Source: Candidatus Omnitrophota bacterium
GTDB taxonomy: Bacteria > Omnitrophota > Gorgyraeia > Zapsychrales > Zapsychraceae
Assembly: GCA_016212005.1 (NCBI GenBank)
Contig: JACRHP010000041.1
Span: 1-33,047, forward strand
Direction: 5' to 3'
DNA: 33,047 nt
Shown here in pieces: positions 13,129-22,002 of the stretch. Each line of letters begins with the position of its first letter. The first letter of the stretch is position 1. Under the pieces are notes generated by a model. It ran no database searches and was not told the origin of the DNA. It saw nothing but the letters and a program-made list of their open reading frames with translations. A program made the position numbers and the translations under genes.

Positions 13129-15933
13129 ATGGACTACCAGAAAACTCTCAATTTACCGAACACCCCTTTCGCCATGAAGGCGGGGTTGGCGCAAAAAGAA
13201 CCCGCGTATTTAGAGAAGTGGCAGAAAGATTCGCTGCAGGCCAAGATCCGCGCCAAGGGCAAGGGCCAAAAGCGTTTTATCCTCCACGACGGGCCGCCGT
13301 ACGCCAACGGCGATATCCACATCGGCCACGCGCTCAACAAAGTCCTCAAGGACATGATCGTCAAGTTCAAGACCATGCAGGGCTTCGACAGCCTGTACGT
13401 GCCCGGCTGGGATTGTCATGGACTCCCAATCGAACACCAATTATTCAAGGAATTGAAACAGAAAAAAGGCGAGATTGATTGCGTGGATTTCCGTAAAAAA
13501 GCGTACGCGTACGCGATGAAATATGTCGATATCCAGCGGACGGAGTTCAAGCGCCTCGGCGTTTTCGGTGAATGGGATAATCCTTATCTGACCTTAAGCC
13601 GCGACTATGAATATTGGATCCTTAAGTCGCTGGCGACACTGCATGAAAAGGGATATATCTATCGCGGGCTCAAACCCGTCAACTGGTGTTTCCAGTGTGA
13701 GACCGCCCTCGCCGAGGCGGAAGTCGAATACGAAGACCACACCTCGCCGTCGGTGTACGTGATGTTTAAGGTCAACAATCCACAAGCGTTGCCCGGCCTT
13801 CCCAAGAATAAAGATGTTAATCTTCTTGTCTGGACAACGACTCCTTGGACATTGGTTGCGAATGTTGCCGTTGCGGTTCATCCAGAATTTGATTATGAGG
13901 CACGCGATTTAGGTCCTTATGTTGTAATTGTCGAAAGAACCTTAGTGCCGTCAGTATTAGATAAGGGAGGGGTTGGTGGCCCGGCAATAAAGAAATATAA
14001 GGGGAAGGATCTGACTGCGCTCGTGTATTCTCACCCATTTAACATCCGGTCTAATTGTAAGGTTATTACTGCCGATTATGTAACGAAAGAAGATGGAACA
14101 GGGCTTGTTCATACAGCTCCTGGTCATGGTCAAGATGATTATCAGGCAGGTTTGGCTAATAATCTTGAGATTTTGATGCCCGTTGATGACAAAGGTGTGT
14201 ACACGGAATTGGCTGGGGAATATAAGGGCCAGCACGTTTCGAAAGTGAATGACAAGATCATCAATGATTTGGGAGCGAAAGGAATTTTATTTCACAAAGC
14301 AACGATCCAGCATACTTATCCGCATTGTTGGCGTTGTAAAAATCCGATCATCTTTCGCGCGACGAACCAATGGTTCTTAAAGATCGATCACGACAAATTG
14401 CGCGAACGTCTTCAGAAAACGATCGCCAATGACGTCCAATGGGTTCCGCCCTCCGGCAAAGAACGCATCGCGGCCATGGTGGCCACCCGTCCGGACTGGT
14501 GTCTGTCGCGCCAGCGGTATTGGGGTGTGCCGATCCCCGCGCTGGTTTGCCACGGCTGTAAGGATGAGCATAAATTATTTCCCGAGGTCATCGAACATTT
14601 CGCGAAGATCGTCCAGAAAGAAGGAAGCGACGCGTGGTTCGAGAAAGACGTTAAGCAATTGATTTCCGCGGGATTCCGTTGCCCGGATTGCGGCGGTTCT
14701 GATTTTAAAAAGACACACGATATTCTCGACGTGTGGTTTGATTCCGGCGTCAGCCATCAGGCGGTTGTTAAAGCGATGATGGGCATGGAACTTCCCATCG
14801 ATCTTTATCTCGAAGGTTCCGACCAGCATCGGGGATGGTTTCAGTCGTCATTAATTCCCGCGGTTGCGATGGAAGGGAAGCCCCCCTTTAAAGGCGTTTT
14901 GACGCACGGGTTTGTGGTCGATGGCGCCGGACGCAAGATGTCCAAGTCGCTGGGCAACGTCATTTCGCCTTTGGATCTGATGAAAAATAGCGGCGCCGAT
15001 ATCGTACGGCTTTGGGTCGCGTCCAGTTCTTATGAAGAGGACATCCGCATTTCCAAAGAGATCCTGGAACGGCTCACCGATAGTTACCGGAAGATCCGAA
15101 ACACGTTCCGTTATCTTTTGGGGAATCTTTATGACTTTGATCCGGCCCCGAACGCATTGGTGTATAACCGGTTGCTTGATCTGGACCGCTGGGCGCTGGG
15201 GCGCCTTTACTCGACGATGGCCGAGTTGAGGGGAGCTTTTGAGCGTTACGAGTTTGCAAAAGTCAGCAAAGCGATATATACTTTCTGCAACGAGGACCTG
15301 TCCAGTTTTTATCTTGACATCCTGAAAGATCGGCTGTATACTTCTGCGGCAAATTCACCGGAAAGACGAAGCGCGCAGACAGTTCTTTATCATATCCTCA
15401 ATCACTTGGTTCGAGTTCTCGCGCCGGTATTAAGTTTCACGGCGGAGGAGATCTTTGAGGCCATGCCCAAAGATGCTAGCATGAAGTCAGTTCCCAGCGT
15501 TCACTTGCTGGACTGGCTAGTTATGCCAGGGGAATGGCAAAATAAAGAAATTGAGGAGAAATTCAAACGGCTGGTGGCGATCAGGCCCGATGTTTTGAAA
15601 GCCATCGAGGAAAAACGCCAGGCCGGAGAGGTGGGGAGTTCGCTGGAAGCGAAGATTCTCATCAAAACCGGCAGCAAGAGCGAATACGATTATCTCAAGA
15701 AACATGAGGACACGCTTCCCTCGGTATTCATCGTTTCCCAGGCCGCCGTTGAGCATATCCTGGATTTTGGAACCCCGCCGGCGGGAAGTCACGGTCGGAA
15801 AATTGTTGTTCAAAAAGCCGACGGCCAGAAATGCGGCCGTTGCTGGAATTACCGCACCGATGTCGGAGCGGACCCCGAGCATCAATCTTTATGCGGGCGG
15901 TGCCTTGTCAACGTAAAGGAGTATGTTGCATGA
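13129..15933 (+). CDS. ileS: isoleucine--tRNA ligase
   Basis: A class I aminoacyl-tRNA synthetase of 934 residues, the length of the bacterial type with a C-terminal zinc domain. HIGH is at 64-67 (GDIHIGHALNK) and KMSKS at 603-607. The CP1 editing domain carries WTTTPWTL and GTGLVHTAPGHGQDDY. The C-terminus has two CGRC pairs (CGRCWNYR and CGRCLVN) that bind zinc. No Shine-Dalgarno sequence is visible before ATG 13129 because fold-back repeat D lies directly upstream. The stretch coding for the editing domain (about 13780-14350) uses AT-richer codons than the rest. The stop overlaps the start of the DksA-like gene (ATGA). Confidence 0.97.
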   Translation: MDYQKTLNLPNTPFAMKAGLAQKEPAYLEKWQKDSLQAKIRAKGKGQKRFILHDGPPYANGDIHIGHALNKVLKDMIVKFKTMQGFDSLYVPGWDCHGLPIEHQLFKELKQKKGEIDCVDFRKKAYAYAMKYVDIQRTEFKRLGVFGEWDNPYLTLSRDYEYWILKSLATLHEKGYIYRGLKPVNWCFQCETALAEAEVEYEDHTSPSVYVMFKVNNPQALPGLPKNKDVNLLVWTTTPWTLVANVAVAVHPEFDYEARDLGPYVVIVERTLVPSVLDKGGVGGPAIKKYKGKDLTALVYSHPFNIRSNCKVITADYVTKEDGTGLVHTAPGHGQDDYQAGLANNLEILMPVDDKGVYTELAGEYKGQHVSKVNDKIINDLGAKGILFHKATIQHTYPHCWRCKNPIIFRATNQWFLKIDHDKLRERLQKTIANDVQWVPPSGKERIAAMVATRPDWCLSRQRYWGVPIPALVCHGCKDEHKLFPEVIEHFAKIVQKEGSDAWFEKDVKQLISAGFRCPDCGGSDFKKTHDILDVWFDSGVSHQAVVKAMMGMELPIDLYLEGSDQHRGWFQSSLIPAVAMEGKPPFKGVLTHGFVVDGAGRKMSKSLGNVISPLDLMKNSGADIVRLWVASSSYEEDIRISKEILERLTDSYRKIRNTFRYLLGNLYDFDPAPNALVYNRLLDLDRWALGRLYSTMAELRGAFERYEFAKVSKAIYTFCNEDLSSFYLDILKDRLYTSAANSPERRSAQTVLYHILNHLVRVLAPVLSFTAEEIFEAMPKDASMKSVPSVHLLDWLVMPGEWQNKEIEEKFKRLVAIRPDVLKAIEEKRQAGEVGSSLEAKILIKTGSKSEYDYLKKHEDTLPSVFIVSQAAVEHILDFGTPPAGSHGRKIVVQKADGQKCGRCWNYRTDVGADPEHQSLCGRCLVNVKEYVA

Positions 15934-16319
15934 CGCAGACAAAGATGGATAAGAAAAAATTGGACCAGTATAAAAAGCTGCTTCTTAAGCTCAAAGAGAA
16001 TTTCCTTTACGATATCACCAATATCGCCCAAGGGTCCAACGGCGGCGCGGACAGCGAGTCGCGGGACGTTTCGGGTCATGTTCAACATATGGCGGATGTG
16101 GCTACCGACATGTATGACCGGGAATTCAATCTTGGCTTGGCTTCCAATGAACGGGAAATTTTGTACAAGGTCGACCTCGCCCTCAAAAAGATCAAAGACA
16201 AAAGATACGGGATCTGCACGGAGTGCTCCAAGTCCATTACCGAGGCCCGCCTCAAAGCGATCCCCTACGTCGAAACCTGCCTCAAGTGCCAGGAAAAGAT
16301 CGAGTCCCAGAAGAAATGA
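15930..16319 (+). CDS. DksA/TraR-family zinc-finger protein
   Basis: Translation from ATG 15930, overlapping the ileS stop by four bases and preceded by AAAGGAG, gives 129 residues. A helical N-terminal half (LDQYKKLLLKLKENF) is followed by the zinc finger C96-x2-C99 ... C117-x2-C120 in GICTECS and ETCLKCQEK. The family binds the RNA polymerase secondary channel or acts as small regulators with ppGpp. A DksA acidic coiled-coil tip cannot be assigned with confidence. It is wedged between ileS and lspA with overlapping stop/start codons, so it is translated with them. The longer upstream frame lies inside ileS and is not used. Confidence 0.9.
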   Translation: MTQTKMDKKKLDQYKKLLLKLKENFLYDITNIAQGSNGGADSESRDVSGHVQHMADVATDMYDREFNLGLASNEREILYKVDLALKKIKDKRYGICTECSKSITEARLKAIPYVETCLKCQEKIESQKK

Positions 16320-16798
16320 GGGGTCTTGACCGGTCTCAACGGAGCCTTGCTCTGGCGGCCGTCACCATACTCGCCGTTATCATCACCGACCGTCTGACTA
16401 AAATATTTTTTTCGGGTCTTCTTGCGCTGGGTGAATCGTTGCCGGTTATCCCGCGCGTCTTTCATATCACCCTCGTTCATAATACCGGCATCGCTTTCGG
16501 TTTTTTCAAGGACCAGGGGATCGTTTTTATCATTGTCCCCGTTATCGCGGTCATCCTGCTCGTCTTTAACATCTATTATTACCGGCAGAATAACACCGTT
16601 ATCGACCGCCGCTACGTGGTCGCCTTTTGTTTTATCCTCGGTGGGGCGTTGGGGAACCTTTTCGATCGGATGGTGTTCGGGTACGTGATCGATTTTATCG
16701 ATTTGCGCGTCTGGCCGGTGTTTAATATCGCGGACAGCGCGATCACGATCGGCGCCGTCATCATCGCCTGGCAGTGTTTTCAACTGTCGGAAAAGTAA
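16316..16798 (+). CDS. lspA: lipoprotein signal peptidase II
   Basis: LspA removes signal peptides from diacylglyceryl-modified prolipoproteins in the inner membrane. The 160-residue product has four hydrophobic helices and the conserved aspartate motifs: TDRLTK, VHNTGIAFG, GNLFDR (Asp117), YVIDFID (Asp126) and FNIADSAIT (Asp140). The two active-site Asp are expected in VIDF and NIAD. ATG 16316 overlaps the TGA of the upstream DksA-like gene. It is directly followed by lgt, the enzyme that precedes it in the lipoprotein pathway. Confidence 0.93.
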   Translation: MRGLDRSQRSLALAAVTILAVIITDRLTKIFFSGLLALGESLPVIPRVFHITLVHNTGIAFGFFKDQGIVFIIVPVIAVILLVFNIYYYRQNNTVIDRRYVVAFCFILGGALGNLFDRMVFGYVIDFIDLRVWPVFNIADSAITIGAVIIAWQCFQLSEK

Positions 16799-16804
16799 TC
16801 TGGT

Positions 16805-17545
16805 ATGCACCCTGTCATCTGCCAATTCGGCCCTGTCACGGTTTATTCCTACGGCCTGATGCTTGCCGTCGCCGTTTTAGTCTGCAGCTTCCTGGCTTCC
16901 CGCGAGGCACGCGCGACAGGGATCGCTCCCGAGACTATCTATGACCTTGCCTTTTGGCTGGTGATAAGCGGTATTATCGGCGCGCGTCTTTTTTTTATCT
17001 TCCTTAATTTTTCTTTTTTTTGGGAAAACCCCATCGAGACCGTCATGATCCAAAACGGCGGTCTTGCCTGGCACGGAGGGCTGGTCGCGGCGAGCTTGAC
17101 GGGGATATGGTTTGTCCGTAAAAAGAAATTGTCCCTGACGCGGATGCTGGACCTGGTGGCGCCGTATATCGCGCTGGGGGAGGCGGTCGGGCGTATCGGC
17201 TGTTTTTTAAATGGATGTTGTTACGGCCGGGAAGTTGCGTGGGGAATATATTTTCCCGTCTACCACGCCCGGCTTCATCCGACACAACTCTATTCATTTG
17301 CCGGTCTGCTTATCTTTTTCTTTGTCCTAAAATGGTACCGGCGGATTTCTTCCGTCCCCGGCGATGTTTTCGCGGCGTATTTGTTCGGGGCGTCGCTCTT
17401 GCGGTTTACCGTTGAATTTTTTCGTGCCGACCATGAGATCCTCGCGGGAGGCTTAAGCGTCTATCAATGGGTCTGCCTTGTCTTGATGACGCTGGCCGTC
17501 TATGTCCATTACCACTTTAAAAGTCGAGCCGGAACATCATCATGA
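16805..17545 (+). CDS. lgt: prolipoprotein diacylglyceryl transferase
   Basis: Lgt moves diacylglycerol from phosphatidylglycerol to the lipobox cysteine of prolipoproteins. The 246-residue protein is at the short end for the family. It has GGLAWHGGL with His90, the signature GRIGCFLNGCCYG (130-142), in which Arg130 and the Asn/Cys positions stand in for the usual GR-x-GNF-x-N-x-E, and HPTQLY (158-163). Seven or so membrane segments are visible. ATG 16805 is six bases after the lspA stop. The end overlaps the pseudouridine synthase start by 44 bases. Confidence 0.92.
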   Translation: MHPVICQFGPVTVYSYGLMLAVAVLVCSFLASREARATGIAPETIYDLAFWLVISGIIGARLFFIFLNFSFFWENPIETVMIQNGGLAWHGGLVAASLTGIWFVRKKKLSLTRMLDLVAPYIALGEAVGRIGCFLNGCCYGREVAWGIYFPVYHARLHPTQLYSFAGLLIFFFVLKWYRRISSVPGDVFAAYLFGASLLRFTVEFFRADHEILAGGLSVYQWVCLVLMTLAVYVHYHFKSRAGTSS

Positions 17546-18479
17546 ACGCCTGGACGTTTATCTGACGCAGGCGCTGGTCGATGTCCCTTCGCGCAGTTTT
17601 GTCCAGAAACTCCTAGGTAAGGGGTGCGTGCGCGTCAACCAAAAAGAAGCCAAGGCCCATTACAAAGTTCAGCAGGCTGACGTCATTTCGGTCGATATCC
17701 CCGCGGGGGCTTTGGAGCCGCAGCCGATCGAGCCGGAAAATATCCCGCTGGATATTTTTTATGAAGACGAATCGTTGCTGGTCGTCAACAAGCCTTGCGG
17801 CATGATGGTGCATCCCGCGCAGGGGCATAATTCCGGAACGCTCGTTAATGCCCTTTTGTTCCATTGCCGCCAGCTTTCGGATTTCAATGGTTTGACGCGC
17901 CCCGACTCGAGCGGAGGCTTGCTCACCATTGACCCTGAGCGAAGTCGAAGGGTCAACACCGCCGTGCGTCCGGGGATCGTGCACCGGCTGGACAAGGAAA
18001 CCTCGGGGCTTCTGGTCGTGGCCAAGGACAACGCGACGCACGCGCAGCTGGCCAGCCAGTTCCAGAAACATCGCGTAAAGAAACATTACGTGGCCCTGGT
18101 CGAGGGTGAGGTAGAGTTCGATGAAGGCATCATCGACGCGCCGCTGGGACGTCATGCCGTTCACCATGATCTGCGGGACATCCGGTATGACGATAGTGCC
18201 AAAGAGGCCGTAACGTTCTACCGGGTGATCAAACGCCACCAGGGGGTGACGCTCATTTCGCTTTTCCCCAAGACCGGGCGCACGCATCAACTACGGGTGC
18301 ATATGGACCATATCGGCCATCCGATCCTGGGGGATGATAAATATGGGCGCAAGACGAATTTCCCGCGGCTCGCGCTTCACGCGCAGTCTTTAGGGTTCCA
18401 ACACCCGGCGCGTAAATGTTTTATGGAATTTTCCTGCCGCACCCCTCGGGAATTCCTGGAAAAGGTCGCTTCGCCGTAA
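17502..18479 (+). CDS. rluD: RluD-type 23S rRNA pseudouridine synthase
   Basis: An S4 RNA-binding domain (about 13-60, RLDVYLTQAL ... GCVRVNQK) precedes the RluA-family catalytic domain with HRLDKETSGL (Asp164 is the catalytic residue), KHYVALVEG, PKTGRTHQLRVH and GHPILGDDKYG. RluD makes pseudouridines in helix 69 of 23S rRNA, although RluA-family members are hard to tell apart by sequence. Compared with relatives, about 25 extra residues lie between FNG (130) and RPGIVH (156). They include IDPERSRRVN, encoded by the palindrome at 17929-17956. The frame is kept, so the enzyme is likely active. ATG 17502 lies within lgt. Confidence 0.9.
   Translation: MSITTLKVEPEHHHERLDVYLTQALVDVPSRSFVQKLLGKGCVRVNQKEAKAHYKVQQADVISVDIPAGALEPQPIEPENIPLDIFYEDESLLVVNKPCGMMVHPAQGHNSGTLVNALLFHCRQLSDFNGLTRPDSSGGLLTIDPERSRRVNTAVRPGIVHRLDKETSGLLVVAKDNATHAQLASQFQKHRVKKHYVALVEGEVEFDEGIIDAPLGRHAVHHDLRDIRYDDSAKEAVTFYRVIKRHQGVTLISLFPKTGRTHQLRVHMDHIGHPILGDDKYGRKTNFPRLALHAQSLGFQHPARKCFMEFSCRTPREFLEKVASP
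17929..17956. repeat. palindromic repeat inserted in rluD
   Basis: TTGACCCT and AGGGTCAA flank GAGCGAAGTCGA, giving a 28-bp imperfect palindrome. The core CCTGAGCGAAGTCGAAGG is one I recall as a small dispersed palindrome in many environmental bacterial genomes. It encodes an extra surface loop in frame. Confidence 0.65.
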
Positions 18480-18505
18480 GGGGCCTTAAGAAAATCAATT
18501 CTTGC

Positions 18506-18533
18506 TTTACTTCTTCCACAATTCACTTATAAT
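18506..18533 (+). promoter_or_regulatory. sigma70-like promoter of the coiled-coil/aroA pair
   Basis: TTTACT (18506-18511), 16 bases, then a perfect TATAAT (18528-18533). The start site near 18540 leaves a leader of about 40 bases before ATG 18579. Confidence 0.55.
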
Positions 18534-18578
18534 AAAAATAAATCTAACCTCAAATAATTCAAAAGGGAACGTAAAGCC

Positions 18579-19508
18579 ATGAATATCCGCACAAATTCTT
18601 CCGGCAAAGTTCTTGTCATCTTCCTGATCATCTTCGTCGTCTTGTCGCTTTCCTTGGCCGGCCTCGCCATGTTTTTTCTCCATCAGGAAAAAGAACGCCG
18701 CGAACAGACCGAACTGGCTTTGCAGAAAAGCGTGACTAACGCCGCCCAACTGGAAACCAAACTCCAGGAGGCTATCAAGCAGGGGTTCTTGCTTCAGGAA
18801 AAAAATAAAGAAGCGGATGAGAAAATCAACGGATTGTTGGATGACCTGGAATTGCAAAAAGGGATCAGCGAACAATTGAAACAGGAAAACCAGTCGCTCC
18901 AGGACCAGCTTGCCGCGGCCACCAAGGCCCAGGAAGATCTTCAGGCCAGGATAACCGGCAATGAGGAGGCGGCACAAAAGCTGCCGGAATTACAGTCCCA
19001 GTTGCAGACGGCACAGAATGCGCTGCAGGAACTGCAGCAGAAAATCCAGAGCTCCGAGCAGCGCACCCGTGAGTTGGAGGAGGCGCTGGCCAAATTCCAG
19101 CAGCAACCTCAGCCCCCCGCCGCTCCCAGCGAGGAAAAACCCGCTGATGTCGTTGTCCCCGTCCCTGCAGAACAAAAGACGGAGGTTCCCGCGGAGCCCC
19201 CCCCACCCCAGCAACAGGCCGAACCTCCCCAGCAGGAGGAAGTGCAGCTTGAAAAGATTGTTGTTGCTCCCGCGAAGAATTTGGATGGCCGGATTTTAAC
19301 CGTGGACGGTGAAAATGAATTTGTGATTGTCAACCTTGGCGCCAACCACGGCATCAAGGAAGGCCAGGTCTTGTCCGTTTCCAGGGGAGATGCCCGTCTC
19401 GGTGACATTAAAGTAACGCGTGTACAACCGGAAATGAGCGCCGCCGATCTGGTCCCGCCTCTTTCAAGCCGGCAGGTCCATAAAGACGATCAGGTCACTA
19501 TCCAGTAA
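18579..19508 (+). CDS. inner-membrane coiled-coil protein with C-terminal beta domain
   Basis: This 309-residue protein has one membrane helix (about 11-33), a long coiled coil (38-175, rich in E, Q, K and L heptads such as ELQSQLQTAQNALQELQQKIQ) and a Pro/Gln/Glu-rich stretch (175-225). It ends in a small domain (230-309) reading DGRILTVDGENEFVIVNLG, then ANHGIKEGQVLSVSRGD and LGDIKVTRV. The last part is built like the small beta-barrel domains found at the end of FlgT-type or cell-surface spacer proteins. It is probably periplasmic and bridges the envelope, but the family is not known to me. aroA starts at the very next base after its stop. Confidence 0.65.
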   Translation: MNIRTNSSGKVLVIFLIIFVVLSLSLAGLAMFFLHQEKERREQTELALQKSVTNAAQLETKLQEAIKQGFLLQEKNKEADEKINGLLDDLELQKGISEQLKQENQSLQDQLAAATKAQEDLQARITGNEEAAQKLPELQSQLQTAQNALQELQQKIQSSEQRTRELEEALAKFQQQPQPPAAPSEEKPADVVVPVPAEQKTEVPAEPPPPQQQAEPPQQEEVQLEKIVVAPAKNLDGRILTVDGENEFVIVNLGANHGIKEGQVLSVSRGDARLGDIKVTRVQPEMSAADLVPPLSSRQVHKDDQVTIQ

Positions 19509-20804
19509 ATGATCCTTGAGGTTCAATCGTCAGGCGTTCTGCAGGGATCGGTACGGCTTCCTGCCTCGAAGTCGTATTCGATCCGGGCGTTTATGATTGC
19601 CGCTTGCGGCGGTATTTCTCGAATCCGGTATCCGTCCGATTGTGATGACGCGCGGGTGGCGATGCGGGTTGCCCGTCAGTTAGGGGCCCGGGTTAAACGG
19701 GTCCAACCACACCTCTGGCATGTCCATGCCAATGTTTGTTCCCCGCAGCTTTCTTCAATCAATGTCCAGGAATCCGGTACGGTCTTGCGTTTTGTTTTAC
19801 CTTTGGCGGCGCTGCGCGGCCGCCCGGCATTGATCGACGGTAAAGGAACGCTCAAAGGCCGGCCTAACCGGTTTCTGATGCAGGCTTTACGCGAGATGGG
19901 TGTCGATATCCGCGGCTCGGGCCGGGAGGAAAGTATCCCTATCCGCATCCGCGGCGGCATCCTGCGTCCCGGGGAAATTCGCATCGACGGGAGTTTGAGT
20001 TCCCAGTTTATTTCCGCCTTGTTGATTGCCTGTCCTCAACTGGATGATTCCAGCCATCTTGTCATCCACGGAGGGAAAATGGTTTCCTCTGACTACGTCA
20101 CGATGACGCTTCAGGTCCTTGCCCAAAGCGGTGTGAAAATAAAAACGCGCGGCGCGCGCGAATACTGGATCGAGGGGGACCAGATTTTCCATGGGTTGAA
20201 GAATTTCACGGTCCCATCGGATTATGGTCTGGCCGCGTTTCTCTTGGCAGCGGCGCTTTTGAATAAATCCAGGGTGGTCTTGAAAGGAAATTTTGACGAG
20301 AGGCTGATTCAGGCCGACGGTCATATCCTTTCTTTTTTAAAGAAAATGGGCGGCCGTTTTTCCAGGACGGCACAAGCTATTCGCATTGACGGGCCGGTAG
20401 AGCTTCGCGGCGGACGTTTTTCGCTGAAGGATTGCCCGGACCTGGTGCCGGTTATGGTTGTCCTGGCGCTTTTCTGCCGCGGCAAAACCCGCCTTTGCGA
20501 TATCGGCCACGCTCGGGCCAAAGAATCCGACCGGATCACCGACCTGGCACTGGAATTGCGCAAGGTCGGGGCCTGTATTGAGGAAAAAAAAGATGAAATG
20601 GTTATCAGCCCGCAGCCGGTATATAGATCTCATCGCCTGTTGGATCCGCACCGGGACCATCGCTTGGCCATGGCGTTTGCTGTTTTAGGCACGAAACTTG
20701 GTGTACGCATTAAAGATATTGAATGTACGGCAAAATCCTACCCCGGATTTGTCCGGGATTTTAGGTCTTTGGGCGTCCCAGCGCGCGTATCAGGCCGTAA
20801 ATAA
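19509..20804 (+). CDS. aroA: 3-phosphoshikimate 1-carboxyvinyltransferase (divergent)
   Basis: EPSP synthase joins phosphoenolpyruvate to shikimate-3-phosphate in the shikimate pathway. The 431 residues cover both domains. The PEP-binding loop reads LPASKSYSIRA (Lys21, Arg26) where most enzymes have PGDKS. The second conserved loop is ESGTVLRF in place of NAGTA-x-R. SSQFISALLIA, KESDRITDL, DPHRDHRLAMAF and the final YPGFVRDF are recognisable. These changes make it a divergent member, and substrate specificity should not be taken for granted. ATG 19509 immediately follows the upstream TAA. Confidence 0.85.
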   Translation: MILEVQSSGVLQGSVRLPASKSYSIRAFMIAACGGISRIRYPSDCDDARVAMRVARQLGARVKRVQPHLWHVHANVCSPQLSSINVQESGTVLRFVLPLAALRGRPALIDGKGTLKGRPNRFLMQALREMGVDIRGSGREESIPIRIRGGILRPGEIRIDGSLSSQFISALLIACPQLDDSSHLVIHGGKMVSSDYVTMTLQVLAQSGVKIKTRGAREYWIEGDQIFHGLKNFTVPSDYGLAAFLLAAALLNKSRVVLKGNFDERLIQADGHILSFLKKMGGRFSRTAQAIRIDGPVELRGGRFSLKDCPDLVPVMVVLALFCRGKTRLCDIGHARAKESDRITDLALELRKVGACIEEKKDEMVISPQPVYRSHRLLDPHRDHRLAMAFAVLGTKLGVRIKDIECTAKSYPGFVRDFRSLGVPARVSGRK

Positions 20805-20816
20805 TCGAAATACTGT

Positions 20817-20845
20817 TTGACACGGTTTTTCTTTTCCGATATTAT
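20817..20845 (+). promoter_or_regulatory. mreB: strong sigma70-like promoter of the mre operon
   Basis: A perfect TTGACA (20817-20822), 17-base spacer, TATTAT (20840-20845). The predicted start near 20852 leaves about 40 bases before ATG 20891, with AGGA 8 bases ahead of it. This is the best promoter match in the window. Confidence 0.75.
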
Positions 20846-20890
20846 AAAACAAATCCTGGACGGGATTATCTTATCTTTTAGGAAATACTC

Positions 20891-21964
20891 ATGTTACAAA
20901 GACTCCTCAAACTTTGCTTCAAAGCCTTCAATTATTTTATCGGGTTATTTTCCAACGATATCGGGATTGATCTAGGGACGGCGAACACCCTGGTTTATGT
21001 CAAGGGTGAGGGGGTCGTCCTGTGCGAGCCATCGGTGGTTTCTATTGAGAAAGATACTAATCGTGTCGTGGCGGTCGGCGAAGAAGCCAAGAAAATGCTG
21101 GGCCGCACGCCGGGAAACATCGTGGCCATCCGGCCGATGAAAGACGGGGTCATTTCTGATTTTGAGATCACCGAGGCGATGTTGAGATATTTCATCAAAA
21201 AAGTACACAAGCGCCGGGTTTTGGTGCGTCCGGCCATGGTCATCGCCATTCCCTCCGGAATTACGGCCGTTGAAAAAAGAGCTGTCCGTGATTCCGCGGA
21301 ACGCGCCGGGGCGAGGTCGGTCGTTCTTATCGAAGAGCCGAAGGCGGCGGCGATAGGAGTCGGTTTGCCGGTTGAAGAACCCGCCGGGAACATGATCATT
21401 GATATCGGGGGCGGTACGACCGAGCTCGCAGTCATTTCGCTGGGGGGGCTGGTTTTTTCAAAATCGATCCGTATCGCCGGTGATGAAATGGACGGGGCCA
21501 TTATTGAATATTTGCGTAAAACGTATAACCTGATGATCGGAGAGAGGACCGCGGAAGAGATCAAGATCCGCATCGGGTCGGCGTTCCCGCTCGATGAAGA
21601 GCTTCAGATGGACGTGCGCGGCCGTGATTTGATCTCCGGGTTACCCAAAACGATTTCCATCACCTCGGTGGAAATCCGGGAGGCCTTGCAGGAACCGGTG
21701 CAGGCGATCGTGGACGCTTCCAAGACCACCCTTGAGCAGACGCCGCCGGAATTGGCGGCGGACCTCATTGACCGCGGGATCGTGATGGCGGGCGGCGGCG
21801 CTTTGTTGCGCGGCCTCGACAAAAGGATTGCCGAAGAGACGGGGCTGCCGGTGCATATTGCCGATGATCCGTTGACGGCGGTCGTCCTGGGGACGGGGCA
21901 TGTCCTTAACATGCAGCCGCGATTGAGAAGACGCATCGTCGTTGAAACCAAGCTGGATTTTTAA
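20891..21964 (+). CDS. mreB: rod-shape determining protein MreB
   Basis: A bacterial actin that forms membrane-bound filaments guiding lateral wall synthesis. Phosphate 1 loop [12 protein letters not shown], then [38 protein letters not shown], phosphate 2 loop [28 protein letters not shown], and the adenosine motif [14 protein letters not shown] are all present. The N-terminus ([20 protein letters not shown]) is an amphipathic extension that fits membrane attachment. It is 357 residues, close to the family norm. First gene of mreB-mreC-mreD-mrdA-rodA. Confidence 0.97.
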   Translation: MLQRLLKLCFKAFNYFIGLFSNDIGIDLGTANTLVYVKGEGVVLCEPSVVSIEKDTNRVVAVGEEAKKMLGRTPGNIVAIRPMKDGVISDFEITEAMLRYFIKKVHKRRVLVRPAMVIAIPSGITAVEKRAVRDSAERAGARSVVLIEEPKAAAIGVGLPVEEPAGNMIIDIGGGTTELAVISLGGLVFSKSIRIAGDEMDGAIIEYLRKTYNLMIGERTAEEIKIRIGSAFPLDEELQMDVRGRDLISGLPKTISITSVEIREALQEPVQAIVDASKTTLEQTPPELAADLIDRGIVMAGGGALLRGLDKRIAEETGLPVHIADDPLTAVVLGTGHVLNMQPRLRRRIVVETKLDF

Positions 21965-22002
21965 AGCACCCACTTTCCATCCTTTCATTCTGAAGAATAT
22001 GC

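Noticed and set aside
17613-18290. Minus-strand frame opposite the pseudouridine synthase
   Set aside because: It is a shadow; the plus-strand frame has S4 and RluA motifs throughout.
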